The notes beneath the pieces are model-generated. The model was given only the letters and a program-made list of their open reading frames with translations. It had not been told where the DNA came from and made no database searches. Positions 1 to 7,307 of a DNA stretch of 64,000 nt are shown in pieces; position 1 is the first letter of the stretch; each line of letters opens with the position of its first letter. Made by a program: the position numbers and the translations under genes. Where the stretch lies: the NCBI RefSeq assembly GCF_003024605.1, contig NZ_PYJQ01000009.1:930001-994000 (forward strand). The letters are read 5' to 3'. Origin of the DNA: Rhizobium sp. JAB6. GTDB taxonomy: Bacteria; Pseudomonadota; Alphaproteobacteria; Rhizobiales; Rhizobiaceae.

Positions 1-138
1 AAGTGGTTTAGAAAAATGTACATTGAGGTTCATTTGCCTGATTACCTCAGCAATCAGGCGAAGCTTGGGAAAGTCAAGCCAGCAATCGCCACGAAGGCGA
101 TAGACGCATTCAGGCCGAAGACAATCGCCGGTAACTAG
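1..138 (+). CDS. C-terminal end of an unidentified protein, cut by the window edge
   Basis: An open frame runs from base 1 to a TAG at 136-138 and gives the last 45 residues of a protein whose start lies outside the window. The piece is basic and has no recognisable motif. It is followed 11 bases later by a good hairpin terminator, which supports it being a real gene end. Function unknown; probably still prophage. Confidence 0.45.
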   Translation, partial: KWFRKMYIEVHLPDYLSNQAKLGKVKPAIATKAIDAFRPKTIAGN

Positions 139-149
139 CTAGCCCATGG

Positions 150-175
150 AAACCCGCTTCGGCGGGTTTCTTTTT
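150..175 (+). terminator. Rho-independent terminator
   Basis: An 8-bp perfect stem (AAACCCGC / GCGGGTTT) with a TTCG tetraloop is followed by CTTTTT. It directly follows the partial gene ending at 138 and isolates it from the plus-strand unit that begins at 357. Confidence 0.85.
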
Positions 176-356
176 GCGCGGCCCACGTTTCACCAACTGA
201 AACGATTGGCCCTTCCGAGTCCGTTTCCAGAAAATCTGACTGCCAGCTAGATAAACCACTTTCGTTATCCGCAAGTAATCCCTGGTGTACCCCTAATCTA
301 GGTTGACTATTTTATTAAATAATACAACCTCCCATAAAGAAGACAGGGAGGGGCTC

Positions 357-1406
357 ATGGCAACCAGCAAGAGGGTGAAAATTCAATATAGACGACTGCG
401 TCGGGACAACGGACAATTTCCGGCCGAAACCTTGAGTGAGAAAATCGCGGCCGCGTTAAGCAGCAAGAAAGAGGGTATAGTCCTCGGCGAAAGTGTTCAA
501 AAGCGCATCTCCGAAGTTCCGCGTGCAGACGGATATCAGCGGGTCTTAAATAATTTTCACATAAACGAAAACTACGTATTCGGCGACCTTTGCCTTTTCT
601 CTCCCGGCCAGATGCAGGCGTTACTACAACTGTCGACAGACCCTAGCCATTCTTCCCTCGATGAAGTCTTGAAGGCATGGGCGATCGCGGAATCTAAAGC
701 GCCGGCAGGGCATGAGTATTTGCACGGGATGGCCTATTGGATGGCCGTCGGTGACCACTTTTATCAAATCCAACACGTGGCGCTCCAGACAAAAGCGAGC
801 GAAGAATATCTAACCTGGTTTCTTCGAGACCAGTCCGGGGTAATTGCACACGATCAGCACGTTGAACTGCAGGCCGAGTTTGACCGCGCCCAAATTGGTT
901 CTGACCTAGGCGACGTTAAATCGATCGAGATTGGGGGCTTGGTTCCTGAAACGATTAGACCTGAAGCGCCTCCAACTTATACCGCGACGGCTGTTGATGT
1001 CGTGACACACGAAAGCCTGGGCGAAAAGTTGGCCGCGAGTTGGGGAAAGGCGAAAGGCGTAATTGTTGAGCTACTGGGCGAAGTCGAGGCAGATAAGCTT
1101 TTGGCCCAGATGCCACCCGATGCGGCGCTGGAAGTTACGGTAAATATCGGCTATCGCGCCAAGAAGCGAAAGTTCCAGAAAGAATTCATGAAGAACTTGG
1201 CTTCCGGACTTCGCAACGCCCCCGACGGTGAGCTTCGTGTTCGCGGAACGGACGGCGAAATCAAAGGGGATGATGCCCGCCTATCGGCCGACATGAGCAT
1301 TAAGAAATTCTCCAAGGAGAGCAATCTCTTGGATATTCCAGACGTTATAGAGCAGATTTTAGAGGTCCATCGGCGCTTCTTGCATGATGGTAAAATCACC
1401 GAATAG
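357..1406 (+). CDS. Uncharacterised 349-residue protein, first gene of a two-gene unit at the prophage edge
   Basis: I do not recognise this family. The ATG at 357 is chosen because a strong ribosome site (GGGAGGGG) lies 4 to 11 bases upstream; an in-frame TTG at 303 has none. The protein is soluble, without a signal peptide or membrane segment. It opens with a short basic beta-strand-like stretch (VKIQYRRLRR) and has a mixed alpha/beta middle and a charged C-terminal half. Its end lies just before the start of a membrane protein gene on the same strand. The pair has its own terminator upstream and runs against the late genes, as lysogenic conversion, exclusion or defence units do. That role is inferred from position only. 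Confidence 0.75.
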   Translation: MATSKRVKIQYRRLRRDNGQFPAETLSEKIAAALSSKKEGIVLGESVQKRISEVPRADGYQRVLNNFHINENYVFGDLCLFSPGQMQALLQLSTDPSHSSLDEVLKAWAIAESKAPAGHEYLHGMAYWMAVGDHFYQIQHVALQTKASEEYLTWFLRDQSGVIAHDQHVELQAEFDRAQIGSDLGDVKSIEIGGLVPETIRPEAPPTYTATAVDVVTHESLGEKLAASWGKAKGVIVELLGEVEADKLLAQMPPDAALEVTVNIGYRAKKRKFQKEFMKNLASGLRNAPDGELRVRGTDGEIKGDDARLSADMSIKKFSKESNLLDIPDVIEQILEVHRRFLHDGKITE

Positions 1407-1422
1407 GTGTAGAATCGGTTTT

Positions 1423-1986
1423 ATGAAAATAAAGCCTACCCACGTGCTCGTCCCAACGCTCGGAGCTGCGATCGCAATCGCAGCAGCTTCGGTCGATTTC
1501 TGGGACACATCTAAAGCGTCGATCTTGACTGCGTTGTCAGTCATCGGCGCGGGCGTGCTTGTGCGTCTGGCCCGTGGTCTACCGTTTACAAATATCGACC
1601 AATTTCAGGTAGATGAGGCGCGCAGAATTTCAGCAGCGATTAAGCAATCGATCCGTGCTTTGCGCGTTCTGATTCTGGTGATCTTATTTACGATGGTAAG
1701 TCTCGTTTTGGCGAAGGGATTAGCTGTAGCTGCATCTGCACAATGGCCGAGTGCTTCACATGCTTTCCAGTTTGGAATTTCAGGCTTGATTGGCCTTCTC
1801 CTCTCATACATCCTCGTTAGGGTGACAGCGGTCATTGAGGGAGATGTCGGCCTTGTTGATCTTCAAGCAGAGTTCTTTGTCCGAGCGGTGGAGCGCAAGC
1901 AGGCCGACCGGTTTGATAAAGCGCAAAGCAGATCCACGACCACACCGGTAGAGAACCCAAAAGATTACGGCAAAATCATTCAGTAG
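1423..1986 (+). CDS. Polytopic inner-membrane protein, second gene of the edge unit
   Basis: The protein has about 187 residues. Two hydrophobic stretches sit near the N-terminus (residues about 7-45), two more lie in the middle (about 80-103 and 115-140), and a charged cytosolic tail follows. The start is uncertain: ATG 1423 gives a clean N-terminus, while ATG 1384 would overlap the upstream gene by 23 bases; neither has a strong ribosome site, which suggests translational coupling to the gene before it. No family is recognised. A soluble protein coupled to a membrane effector is a common layout for superinfection exclusion and abortive-infection pairs, but the sequence alone does not prove this. 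Confidence 0.7.
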   Translation: MKIKPTHVLVPTLGAAIAIAAASVDFWDTSKASILTALSVIGAGVLVRLARGLPFTNIDQFQVDEARRISAAIKQSIRALRVLILVILFTMVSLVLAKGLAVAASAQWPSASHAFQFGISGLIGLLLSYILVRVTAVIEGDVGLVDLQAEFFVRAVERKQADRFDKAQSRSTTTPVENPKDYGKIIQ

Positions 1987-2047
1987 GTTCAATTGCAGTG
2001 AAAATCACGGCAATACCTATTCTAGCGATGTCTCATACTGGCTTTGA

Positions 2048-2395
2048 CTATTTTCCGAGTACTACAGCGCCTATACGTCGTATGGCGTCAGCAAAGGTTA
2101 CGCCCATGGCCATGCCGGCGATCCCGATCATGCCTAGTGCCCCGAGCCCCATGAGCTTCCATCTCTTCACATCATCCGTGACTGGACGCATCTCCGAGAC
2201 ATCTTCCTGAACCGTGACGATGCTCGTCTCGACCTTACTCACACGGTCTACGACCTCATCCAGGCGGCGGTGCATTGACGACCGGCTGACATCGGATTTC
2301 TCCTCCTGACGGCGCGTAGCCTCGATCAACATATCAACTTTGGCCGTGAGGGTGCCGATCTGCTGATGGATGTAGTTGTCGTCGGGAGGCGCCAT
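2048..2395 (-). CDS. DUF1515-like phage protein, coiled coil plus C-terminal membrane anchor
   Basis: The protein has 115 residues. The first 75 are a heptad-rich helix (contains SSMHRRLDEVVDRVSKVE), followed by one membrane segment near residues 82-102. The layout matches the DUF1515 proteins found near lysis genes of rhizobial phages; exact function is unknown. It is the last gene of the lysis cassette on the minus strand. A role beside the cell envelope, perhaps as a holin partner, is inferred from the neighbours. Confidence 0.75.
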   Translation of the reverse strand: MAPPDDNYIHQQIGTLTAKVDMLIEATRRQEEKSDVSRSSMHRRLDEVVDRVSKVETSIVTVQEDVSEMRPVTDDVKRWKLMGLGALGMIGIAGMAMGVTFADAIRRIGAVVLGK

Positions 2396-2408
2396 ACCGT
2401 GGGAGCTT

Positions 2409-2504
2409 TCACTGAAGGAGGGAAATTAAACCGGGTGCGATCACACAGAAAAATGCGCCGGTAGATAGAAGGAAGAGAAGGAGGGTCAGACGGGCCGACA
2501 TCAT
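2409..2504 (-). CDS. 31-residue single-span membrane peptide in the lysis cassette
   Basis: A short frame starts MMSARLTLLLFLLS and consists almost wholly of one hydrophobic helix, ending in LLQ. Its ATG overlaps the TGA of the o-spanin gene in an ATGA arrangement (2501-2504), the same coupling used throughout this operon, which is the main reason to believe it. Length and hydrophobicity fit a small lysis-associated peptide (mini-holin, antiholin or spanin accessory). No family can be assigned. Confidence 0.55.
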   Translation of the reverse strand: MMSARLTLLLFLLSTGAFFCVIAPGLISLLQ

Positions 2505-2809
2505 GGACGCCGTTCGAAGCCGGCTTTCGTATCGTCATAAAACGACGCGCAACGCTCGCCACGCGCGTTCGCCCGGTCGAGAGCCCCACGCTCCCGCACA
2601 AGCACGGAACGCAGCTCGTCCCCCACCCTGACGGCGGTGTGCGGTTCTTTCTTCCGGCAGTCGTCGGGCAGTGGCGGCAGATTGGTGCCGGCCTTGATGA
2701 TGCCCTTTGCCGACGACACCCTTTGGAGCCGGTCAGTGAGACTGCAGGAACTGAACGTCAGCAGGATCGGCAAGGCACTGGCGATTTGCAGCAGCGAGCT
2801 TCTTTTCAT
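2501..2809 (-). CDS. Rz1-like o-spanin lipoprotein
   Basis: The frame contains a lipoprotein signal: MKRSSLLQ, a hydrophobic core and the lipobox FSSC, so the mature protein would start at Cys and be anchored in the outer membrane. The mature part is short, which is usual for o-spanins. The gene starts inside the i-spanin gene in another frame (overlap 2733-2809) and runs past its end, a classic Rz/Rz1 arrangement. The ATG at 2809 is chosen because it directly precedes the signal peptide; the frame is open further upstream. The partner i-spanin completes the complex that fuses inner and outer membranes at lysis. Confidence 0.82.
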   Translation of the reverse strand: MKRSSLLQIASALPILLTFSSCSLTDRLQRVSSAKGIIKAGTNLPPLPDDCRKKEPHTAVRVGDELRSVLVRERGALDRANARGERCASFYDDTKAGFERRP

Positions 2810-3158
2810 AGTCAGCGATCTCGATATCGGTTTGAGCGTCTTTGGCGAGCTCGGCGGCATCGTCGGCCGCCTGGCGCTTTCTGGCTTCTTCCAAGGCCTG
2901 TGCGGAGGCATTGCGCTGGCGCTCCATCTCGGCCACCTTGGCTTCTGCCGTCGTCTTCTCGCTTTCGAGCACGTAGCCCTTCAGCGCTTCGTCCTTCACC
3001 GCCTGCACATGCCCAACGGCGATGTCGCCGAGCAGAGGGATATTCTTGAGGATCGGGTAGTCGTTGAGGATCGGAACGCCGGTCCAATACAGGGAGGTGA
3101 TCAGGACTCCGACCGCTATGCCGGCGCCGAGCTTGAGGTAATCGAGGAGACCGAGCAT
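2733..3158 (-). CDS. Rz-like i-spanin
   Basis: The protein has 141 residues: an N-terminal membrane anchor (about residues 7-27) followed by a long charged, alanine-rich coiled coil (about 50-130), the usual plan of an inner-membrane spanin. Its ATG overlaps the endolysin TGA (ATGA, 3156-3160 region), and the o-spanin gene is nested in its 3' half. It is expected to span the periplasm and pair with the lipoprotein. The family varies greatly in sequence, so the call rests on layout and context. Confidence 0.82.
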   Translation of the reverse strand: MLGLLDYLKLGAGIAVGVLITSLYWTGVPILNDYPILKNIPLLGDIAVGHVQAVKDEALKGYVLESEKTTAEAKVAEMERQRNASAQALEEARKRQAADDAAELAKDAQTDIEIADYEKKLAAANRQCLADPADVQFLQSH

Positions 3159-3760
3159 CAGAGACCACTCACGCAGATTTCAGCTTCGCCGAGCCGCTGG
3201 GCATCACCCATCTCGCGCCGCTTGACCAGCCCATTGACGACTTGGCCGCCGGCTTGATTGAACCGGGCTTGCATTTCGCAGGCCGGCCGATAGTTGCCCT
3301 TTCCAGCCTCCCGCATGGCGCTCGATCGCAACAGCGCTCCCAGCCCGAAGTTATAGCCGCCGGAGATCTGTGAGGCCTGCAAGCTGACAGGGAAGCTCGT
3401 GAACTTCGGCACTTGCTTGGTGAGCGGCAGGTAATATTCCTCGTAGACTTCCCGCTCGAGGAAGTCATCGCATTGGGCCTTGGTGAAGGTCATGCCAGCG
3501 GTGACAGGCTTGCCGTTGATCCGCGTCTTGCCGTAGCAGATGTCATAGATCTTGGCGTACGGGTCCCGATGGGCTTTGAGCACCAGACCTTCCCAGGGTT
3601 TGATCAGCTTGTCCGTCGCGAGGATAACGGCCGGAGGATAGACGTGCTTTGCGGGGTTGGTGTCTTTAACGGACTGCCAGCCGGCGGCGCCAGCGGCGAC
3701 GAGAGCGGCGGCGATCGCAGTCTTACCGCGCTTGGTGGCGACGATCTTATTGATCGGCAT
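3158..3760 (-). CDS. Phage endolysin, lysozyme family GH24, with signal-anchor N-terminus
   Basis: The protein has 200 residues. A weakly hydrophobic Ala/Gly-rich segment (about 13-28) after a basic start suggests a SAR (signal-arrest-release) domain, which lets the enzyme reach the periplasm without holin. The lysozyme domain follows: Glu57 and Asp66 keep the E-x8-D spacing of T4-type lysozymes, and DICYGKT (73-79) matches the (T)IGYGxT block. The usual catalytic Thr appears to be Asp73, with one extra residue in the spacing. The gene overlaps the holin-like gene (3747-3760) and is coupled to the i-spanin. It cleaves peptidoglycan at lysis. Confidence 0.88.
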   Translation of the reverse strand: MPINKIVATKRGKTAIAAALVAAGAAGWQSVKDTNPAKHVYPPAVILATDKLIKPWEGLVLKAHRDPYAKIYDICYGKTRINGKPVTAGMTFTKAQCDDFLEREVYEEYYLPLTKQVPKFTSFPVSLQASQISGGYNFGLGALLRSSAMREAGKGNYRPACEMQARFNQAGGQVVNGLVKRREMGDAQRLGEAEICVSGL

Positions 3761-3986
3761 CAGCGTTACCTTTCAGGTTTTCTTGGGCGACGATGCGAGA
3801 AATCAGAGCGCCGCAGGTGACGAGACCCGTGAGTGCAGCAAACGTGCCGCGCGGGATGGTGACGAACTGATCGATGATCGGGAGGGCGACTTCGCAGCCG
3901 GACAGAATGCCGGCCAAGATGATGAGCCGGATGCTCCACGCGCGGCGAAGCACCCGGCCCGCGTTCGGGACGAGTTTCGGTTTCAT
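3747..3986 (-). CDS. Small holin-like membrane protein
   Basis: The protein has 79 residues: a basic N-terminus (KLVPNAGRVLRRAWSIR), a hydrophobic segment (about 20-40) and a second one (about 46-66) with a short tail. It resembles small proteins annotated next to lysozymes in alphaproteobacterial prophages (DUF7940 type). It is the first gene of the lysis cassette and overlaps the endolysin start by 14 bases. A holin role is inferred from size, two spans and position. Confidence 0.72.
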   Translation of the reverse strand: MKPKLVPNAGRVLRRAWSIRLIILAGILSGCEVALPIIDQFVTIPRGTFAALTGLVTCGALISRIVAQENLKGNADADQ

Positions 3987-4004
3987 GGGATGTCCTAAGG
4001 GAAA

Positions 4005-5420
4005 CTACGCGCCGATCAGGCCGTGCGCGATCATATCGTCTTTCAACGCCTTGATCGTTTGGCTGAGATCGCGAACGGTGTTCATCAACGTTTGGATAGT
4101 GGCTTGCGTATAGGCCGCTTCGGCTGTGGCGGAGTAGGTGGTGTTGGCAGACCGTTTGGCGGTCCCGGTGTCAGCGGCCCATCCGGTCTTGCGACTGCCG
4201 ATGACACCCACGCCACCGATCAATAACGTCTTCCCGGCATCGAGAAAGATGCCGCCATTACGAACTGCCAGGCCATTGACGGTATCAGCGACCAAGAACC
4301 CACCACTGTTGTATATATTGGTATCGATGGGATTTCTTGACGCATCTAAAGCTCGCAGAGTAATCAACTGACTGTCACTGTTCGCAGTCAGCGAAGCGGA
4401 GCCGCCGAATAGAATTCTCTGAGCGCAACCATTGAAGCTGATGAACGCGGTTTCCCATCGGATAGGTGTAATACCACCTGCATCAATTGTTCCCAAACTA
4501 TTTGCAATAAACGCATTCGCGGACGCAGGCTGCCTTAGTCCGTTACCACCAACAGATACACCAATAACCTGAGTTAGTGGCGACATGACATTGCTATCGA
4601 ATTCAGCTCCGATCAAGATGCCGCCGGCCTGAGTGCTCACTGCTCTTGTCGGCGCATCCTGTAGAAGGGTGTTTAGGCCCCATGCTGCCGAATGCGCCGC
4701 GCCTAGAATTTGCACGCCGAAGAAGTTAACGCCATTTCCGGCATGCGTAGAACTCTGATTGCTACCGCTTTCATTCCAAATATAGGATGACGTGGCACCG
4801 TAGTTATTGACCAACGAGTCGCTGGAGGGAATGTGTAAGATGGTGGAGGTTTGGTCGAAAAACCCACCATCTACGGTGATATCTGGGTATACGGCGCCGT
4901 AAATCTGGTCTGCCTTCTTGAAGGCAAAATCTCCGAACGTACGGTTACCAGGAATAGTCAGCGTAGATGCTTGCAGCGCACTGTCTGCCTTCGCACCCTG
5001 ACTTGCAGTTGCCGCTCCGGCCGCAGTCACGAACGAGCCTTGGTCCGGCGCATTCGAAATGCCTCGCACGAAGGGCGATATTGTATAGGTGGCAGCGACA
5101 CCTACACCGGTGAAATAGACAGCCTGATTAGCGCCGGGATTGGTGGCATCGATCGCTGCCAGTGGCGGCCCGATCACAGCATCCTGGATGTTGTTGATGA
5201 TGTTCGTGAAGGACATCGACTGATAATTGTCGAGGTCGGAATCCCACGCGAGCATGAACGTCCTGTCGGGATTGGTGACCGTCGGGACTTGCACGAGATT
5301 GCTATAATCAGACTTCACGACGAGATCGACACCAGTGCGGACAGCTTTTAGTCCATCGGTCGCGGTAACTTTTGCCGGATACCGCGGAACGACGCGGAGA
5401 CGTAGAGAAGTTTGGCTCAT
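4005..5420 (-). CDS. Tail fibre or tail spike-like protein
   Basis: The protein has 471 residues, poor in Cys, rich in Gly, Asn, Ser and Thr, with the beta-rich repetitive feel of receptor-binding fibres. The C-terminus (about 430-465) is a helical trimerisation-type segment (TLMNTVRDLSQTIKALKDD). The N-terminal part would attach to the tail. It is the last virion gene before lysis, the usual place for host-range genes, and is coupled (ATGA) to the gene upstream. No enzymatic motif is seen. It probably determines receptor specificity. Confidence 0.7.
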   Translation of the reverse strand: MSQTSLRLRVVPRYPAKVTATDGLKAVRTGVDLVVKSDYSNLVQVPTVTNPDRTFMLAWDSDLDNYQSMSFTNIINNIQDAVIGPPLAAIDATNPGANQAVYFTGVGVAATYTISPFVRGISNAPDQGSFVTAAGAATASQGAKADSALQASTLTIPGNRTFGDFAFKKADQIYGAVYPDITVDGGFFDQTSTILHIPSSDSLVNNYGATSSYIWNESGSNQSSTHAGNGVNFFGVQILGAAHSAAWGLNTLLQDAPTRAVSTQAGGILIGAEFDSNVMSPLTQVIGVSVGGNGLRQPASANAFIANSLGTIDAGGITPIRWETAFISFNGCAQRILFGGSASLTANSDSQLITLRALDASRNPIDTNIYNSGGFLVADTVNGLAVRNGGIFLDAGKTLLIGGVGVIGSRKTGWAADTGTAKRSANTTYSATAEAAYTQATIQTLMNTVRDLSQTIKALKDDMIAHGLIGA

Positions 5421-5764
5421 GTTCTGACAATCCCGTCAATGACCGGAACAGAGCCAATGAGCTCCTGTTCGGTGAAGTCTTCGCGCGTGATGGTGATGCC
5501 GACTTCATATGTGCCAGGCGTAAGGCGTCGCATTTCGTCGGCGGTGAAATGCCATTGGATGATGCCCGCGGCAGTCAGCTCGATATGGCCGTCATCGGTT
5601 GAGGCTGACAGCACGCGGCAAGGCGGGTTGCGGCTCCTGATCTCCAAGAGAACCGAGAGATCTGTCAGGTCGGTCAGGATTTCACCGGTATCGTCATAGA
5701 CAAGCTCGATTGTGCCGAACCAATCCGCGCGGTTCGACACAGGAGCAAAATTCGCTTCGTACAT
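5417..5764 (-). CDS. Conserved phage protein between tail collar and fibre genes
   Basis: The protein has 115 residues and is predicted to be mostly beta strand, with short acidic segments and no membrane or signal sequence. The ATG at 5764 is preferred; an in-frame TTG at 5770 overlaps the preceding stop codon. Position between two tail genes suggests a tail-tip or fibre-assembly protein, but I do not recognise a family. Confidence 0.65.
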   Translation of the reverse strand: MYEANFAPVSNRADWFGTIELVYDDTGEILTDLTDLSVLLEIRSRNPPCRVLSASTDDGHIELTAAGIIQWHFTADEMRRLTPGTYEVGITITREDFTEQELIGSVPVIDGIVRT

Positions 5765-5766
5765 CG

Positions 5767-6705
5767 TCAAAGCCTTATGTAAATCGTGAGGGCGCGGGAG
5801 GGCTGGATATTGTTATGCGCTTGGCCGCCACCGACCGGCGACATTGTGATGCCGGTATAAGCATTCTGGGTATTCAGGGCGCTTGGATCTGGGCCGCCTT
5901 GGGCAAAGGCACCCACATTGCCAGAGCCAAGCGGAAACCCCTGGGCTCTATTGCCCCAGTTATGGACGTGACCAGGATCGCTAAGGGGATGCGCGTGGTT
6001 CGGCATTTCACCCACGGACAGGGTATGCGCCGCTTCACCTCCGGCCCAGCCCAGACCGGCCCCTGGGATAATATTGGCCGCAATGTTTCCCATGACATCA
6101 GTGCCGACGATCGCGCGGCCGCGCCAATCCGGAAGCGTCATTTGCTTGTTCGCGTTCCAGTCCGCGAGCGCATTCGCGCCACGGCCACCGACGACGGTTA
6201 GATTGGGATCGGCATTCCAAAGCCAGGAGAAGAGCGCCTGAGCATCGGAGTTTGCCCGCTCCGACGCTCCGGAGATGGCATTTCCGATCGTCCGCGCATT
6301 AGCTCGGACGAAGCCTGTTCGAGTTCCATTCCCGTAGCCCATGATCATGTCGCCAGTGATCAGCACTGAGCTTGGATCAACCGGCGTATCGCCGCCACCA
6401 CCGCCGCCCGCCGATGGCCCGATAATCGGCAGCCCATCGACGTCATAGATGATGACGCCCTGCGCGCTGGTCAGACGCTCATGATAGAAGCCGTCAGCCT
6501 CATCGAAGAAAACTGGCGGGAAATACCCATTTCCGTCGGTCTGGACCGGGTTTGGATGCGCATTGATCGAGCCGAGCGAATACGACTTGTAGACCGTGAT
6601 CGGCGTCGTCGTACCACCTTTATAGAAATATGCCCGGGCGCCAATAAACGGCTTGCCGTTTGCGTCGTGGATCTGGGTATTAGACTGGTTCCAGAAACCG
6701 GCCAT
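5767..6705 (-). CDS. Tail collar-domain protein
   Basis: The protein has 312 residues. A beta-rich N-terminal region (1-95) describes a virion-binding module, then a poly-Gly linker (about 99-106). The C-terminal half carries the phage tail collar pattern: MTLPDWRGRAIVGTD, then LSVGEMPNHAHPL, ending HNNIQPSRALTIYIRL. ATG 6705 is chosen because GGAGA lies 6 bases upstream; an in-frame ATG at 6717 sits on the side of the terminator hairpin. It is likely part of the short tail or a fibre. A strong terminator just upstream separates it from the internal-virion genes. Confidence 0.8.
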   Translation of the reverse strand: MAGFWNQSNTQIHDANGKPFIGARAYFYKGGTTTPITVYKSYSLGSINAHPNPVQTDGNGYFPPVFFDEADGFYHERLTSAQGVIIYDVDGLPIIGPSAGGGGGGDTPVDPSSVLITGDMIMGYGNGTRTGFVRANARTIGNAISGASERANSDAQALFSWLWNADPNLTVVGGRGANALADWNANKQMTLPDWRGRAIVGTDVMGNIAANIIPGAGLGWAGGEAAHTLSVGEMPNHAHPLSDPGHVHNWGNRAQGFPLGSGNVGAFAQGGPDPSALNTQNAYTGITMSPVGGGQAHNNIQPSRALTIYIRL

Positions 6706-6721
6706 TCGCTTCTCCATAGAA

Positions 6722-6747
6722 AAAGGCGGCTCCGAAGAACCGCCTTT
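6722..6747 (-). terminator. Rho-independent terminator between virion genes
   Basis: On the minus strand an AAAGGCGG / CCGCCTTT stem with a short loop is followed by TTTCT. It lies just before the tail collar gene and after the + strand morons, so transcription of the collar, fibre and lysis genes must read through it or start within it. Confidence 0.7.
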
Positions 6748-6806
6748 GCTAACTCGCCTTTAACGAGAAAATGGTATCTGGACGCTCGCCTTTAACGGAG
6801 AGCCCC

Positions 6807-6992
6807 ATGAAGATCTTAGTAATTGCGCTTTGCACCCTCGCGTTCAGCATTTCCGCTGCCGAGGCTCGGTACCGTGACACTCGTCCCTACAACGGCTGGG
6901 CCACTGGCCATTGCAAAAGGGCGAGCTGCTATACGAAACATCCCGGCGGTACCTACCATTACCCCTATCACTACGGTCACCGGAGACGATAA
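6807..6992 (+). CDS. Small exported protein, His/Tyr-rich (moron)
   Basis: The protein has 61 residues. It starts with a clear signal peptide (MKILVIALCTLAFSISAAEA) cut near residue 20, leaving about 40 residues rich in Tyr, His, Arg and Gly with two Cys (HCKRASCYTKHPGG). The ribosome site is GGAG, 7 bases before ATG 6807. It reads against the late operon and is placed in a gap between virion genes, as morons are. The mature peptide could act in the periplasm or bind metal through His and Cys; this is only a guess. Confidence 0.65.
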   Translation: MKILVIALCTLAFSISAAEARYRDTRPYNGWATGHCKRASCYTKHPGGTYHYPYHYGHRRR

Positions 6993-7064
6993 GTGGCTGC
7001 CATTATCGGCCGAAGGAAACAGTTCGCCTGTTTCCTTCTCGCGGCATTCATGTAATGTTCCGGC

Positions 7065-7307
7065 ATGCAAACAATCGACCACGATCCCCAAGAGCCGAAG
7101 ATTGACCGGACGCCTGGCCCGTGGCGCTGGGTGTTTCCGATCATCGCCGTTTTATTCTTGGCGAATCTGCTGACCCGGCAGATTGATTGGATCTCTCTAT
7201 GCCTTGGACTCGGAATGGGCTGCACGCTTGCCGGATGGGCAATCGAGATCACCGGCAACAAAGTTCCGGGCTCGTGGAAAGCCAATTCACGCAGGGATGG
7301 CCCTTAG
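7065..7307 (+). CDS. Small two-span membrane protein (moron)
   Basis: The protein has 80 residues: a polar start with several Pro, a hydrophobic segment at about 22-38 and a second at about 42-62, then a basic tail. It follows the exported-peptide gene by 73 bases on the + strand and converges on the large virion gene with a 4-base overlap at 7304-7307. Function unknown. Its place suggests lysogenic expression. Confidence 0.55.
   Translation: MQTIDHDPQEPKIDRTPGPWRWVFPIIAVLFLANLLTRQIDWISLCLGLGMGCTLAGWAIEITGNKVPGSWKANSRRDGP

Noticed and set aside
1..261. Ten-base inverted repeat (1-10 and 252-261), possible prophage left end
   Set aside because: It is short and AT-rich, does not resemble the tRNA-Met 3' sequence, and no recombinase-type site surrounds it; chance is likely.
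2637..3257. 206-codon + frame in the lysis region
   Set aside because: Antisense to endolysin and spanin genes, which have clear features and coupled starts.
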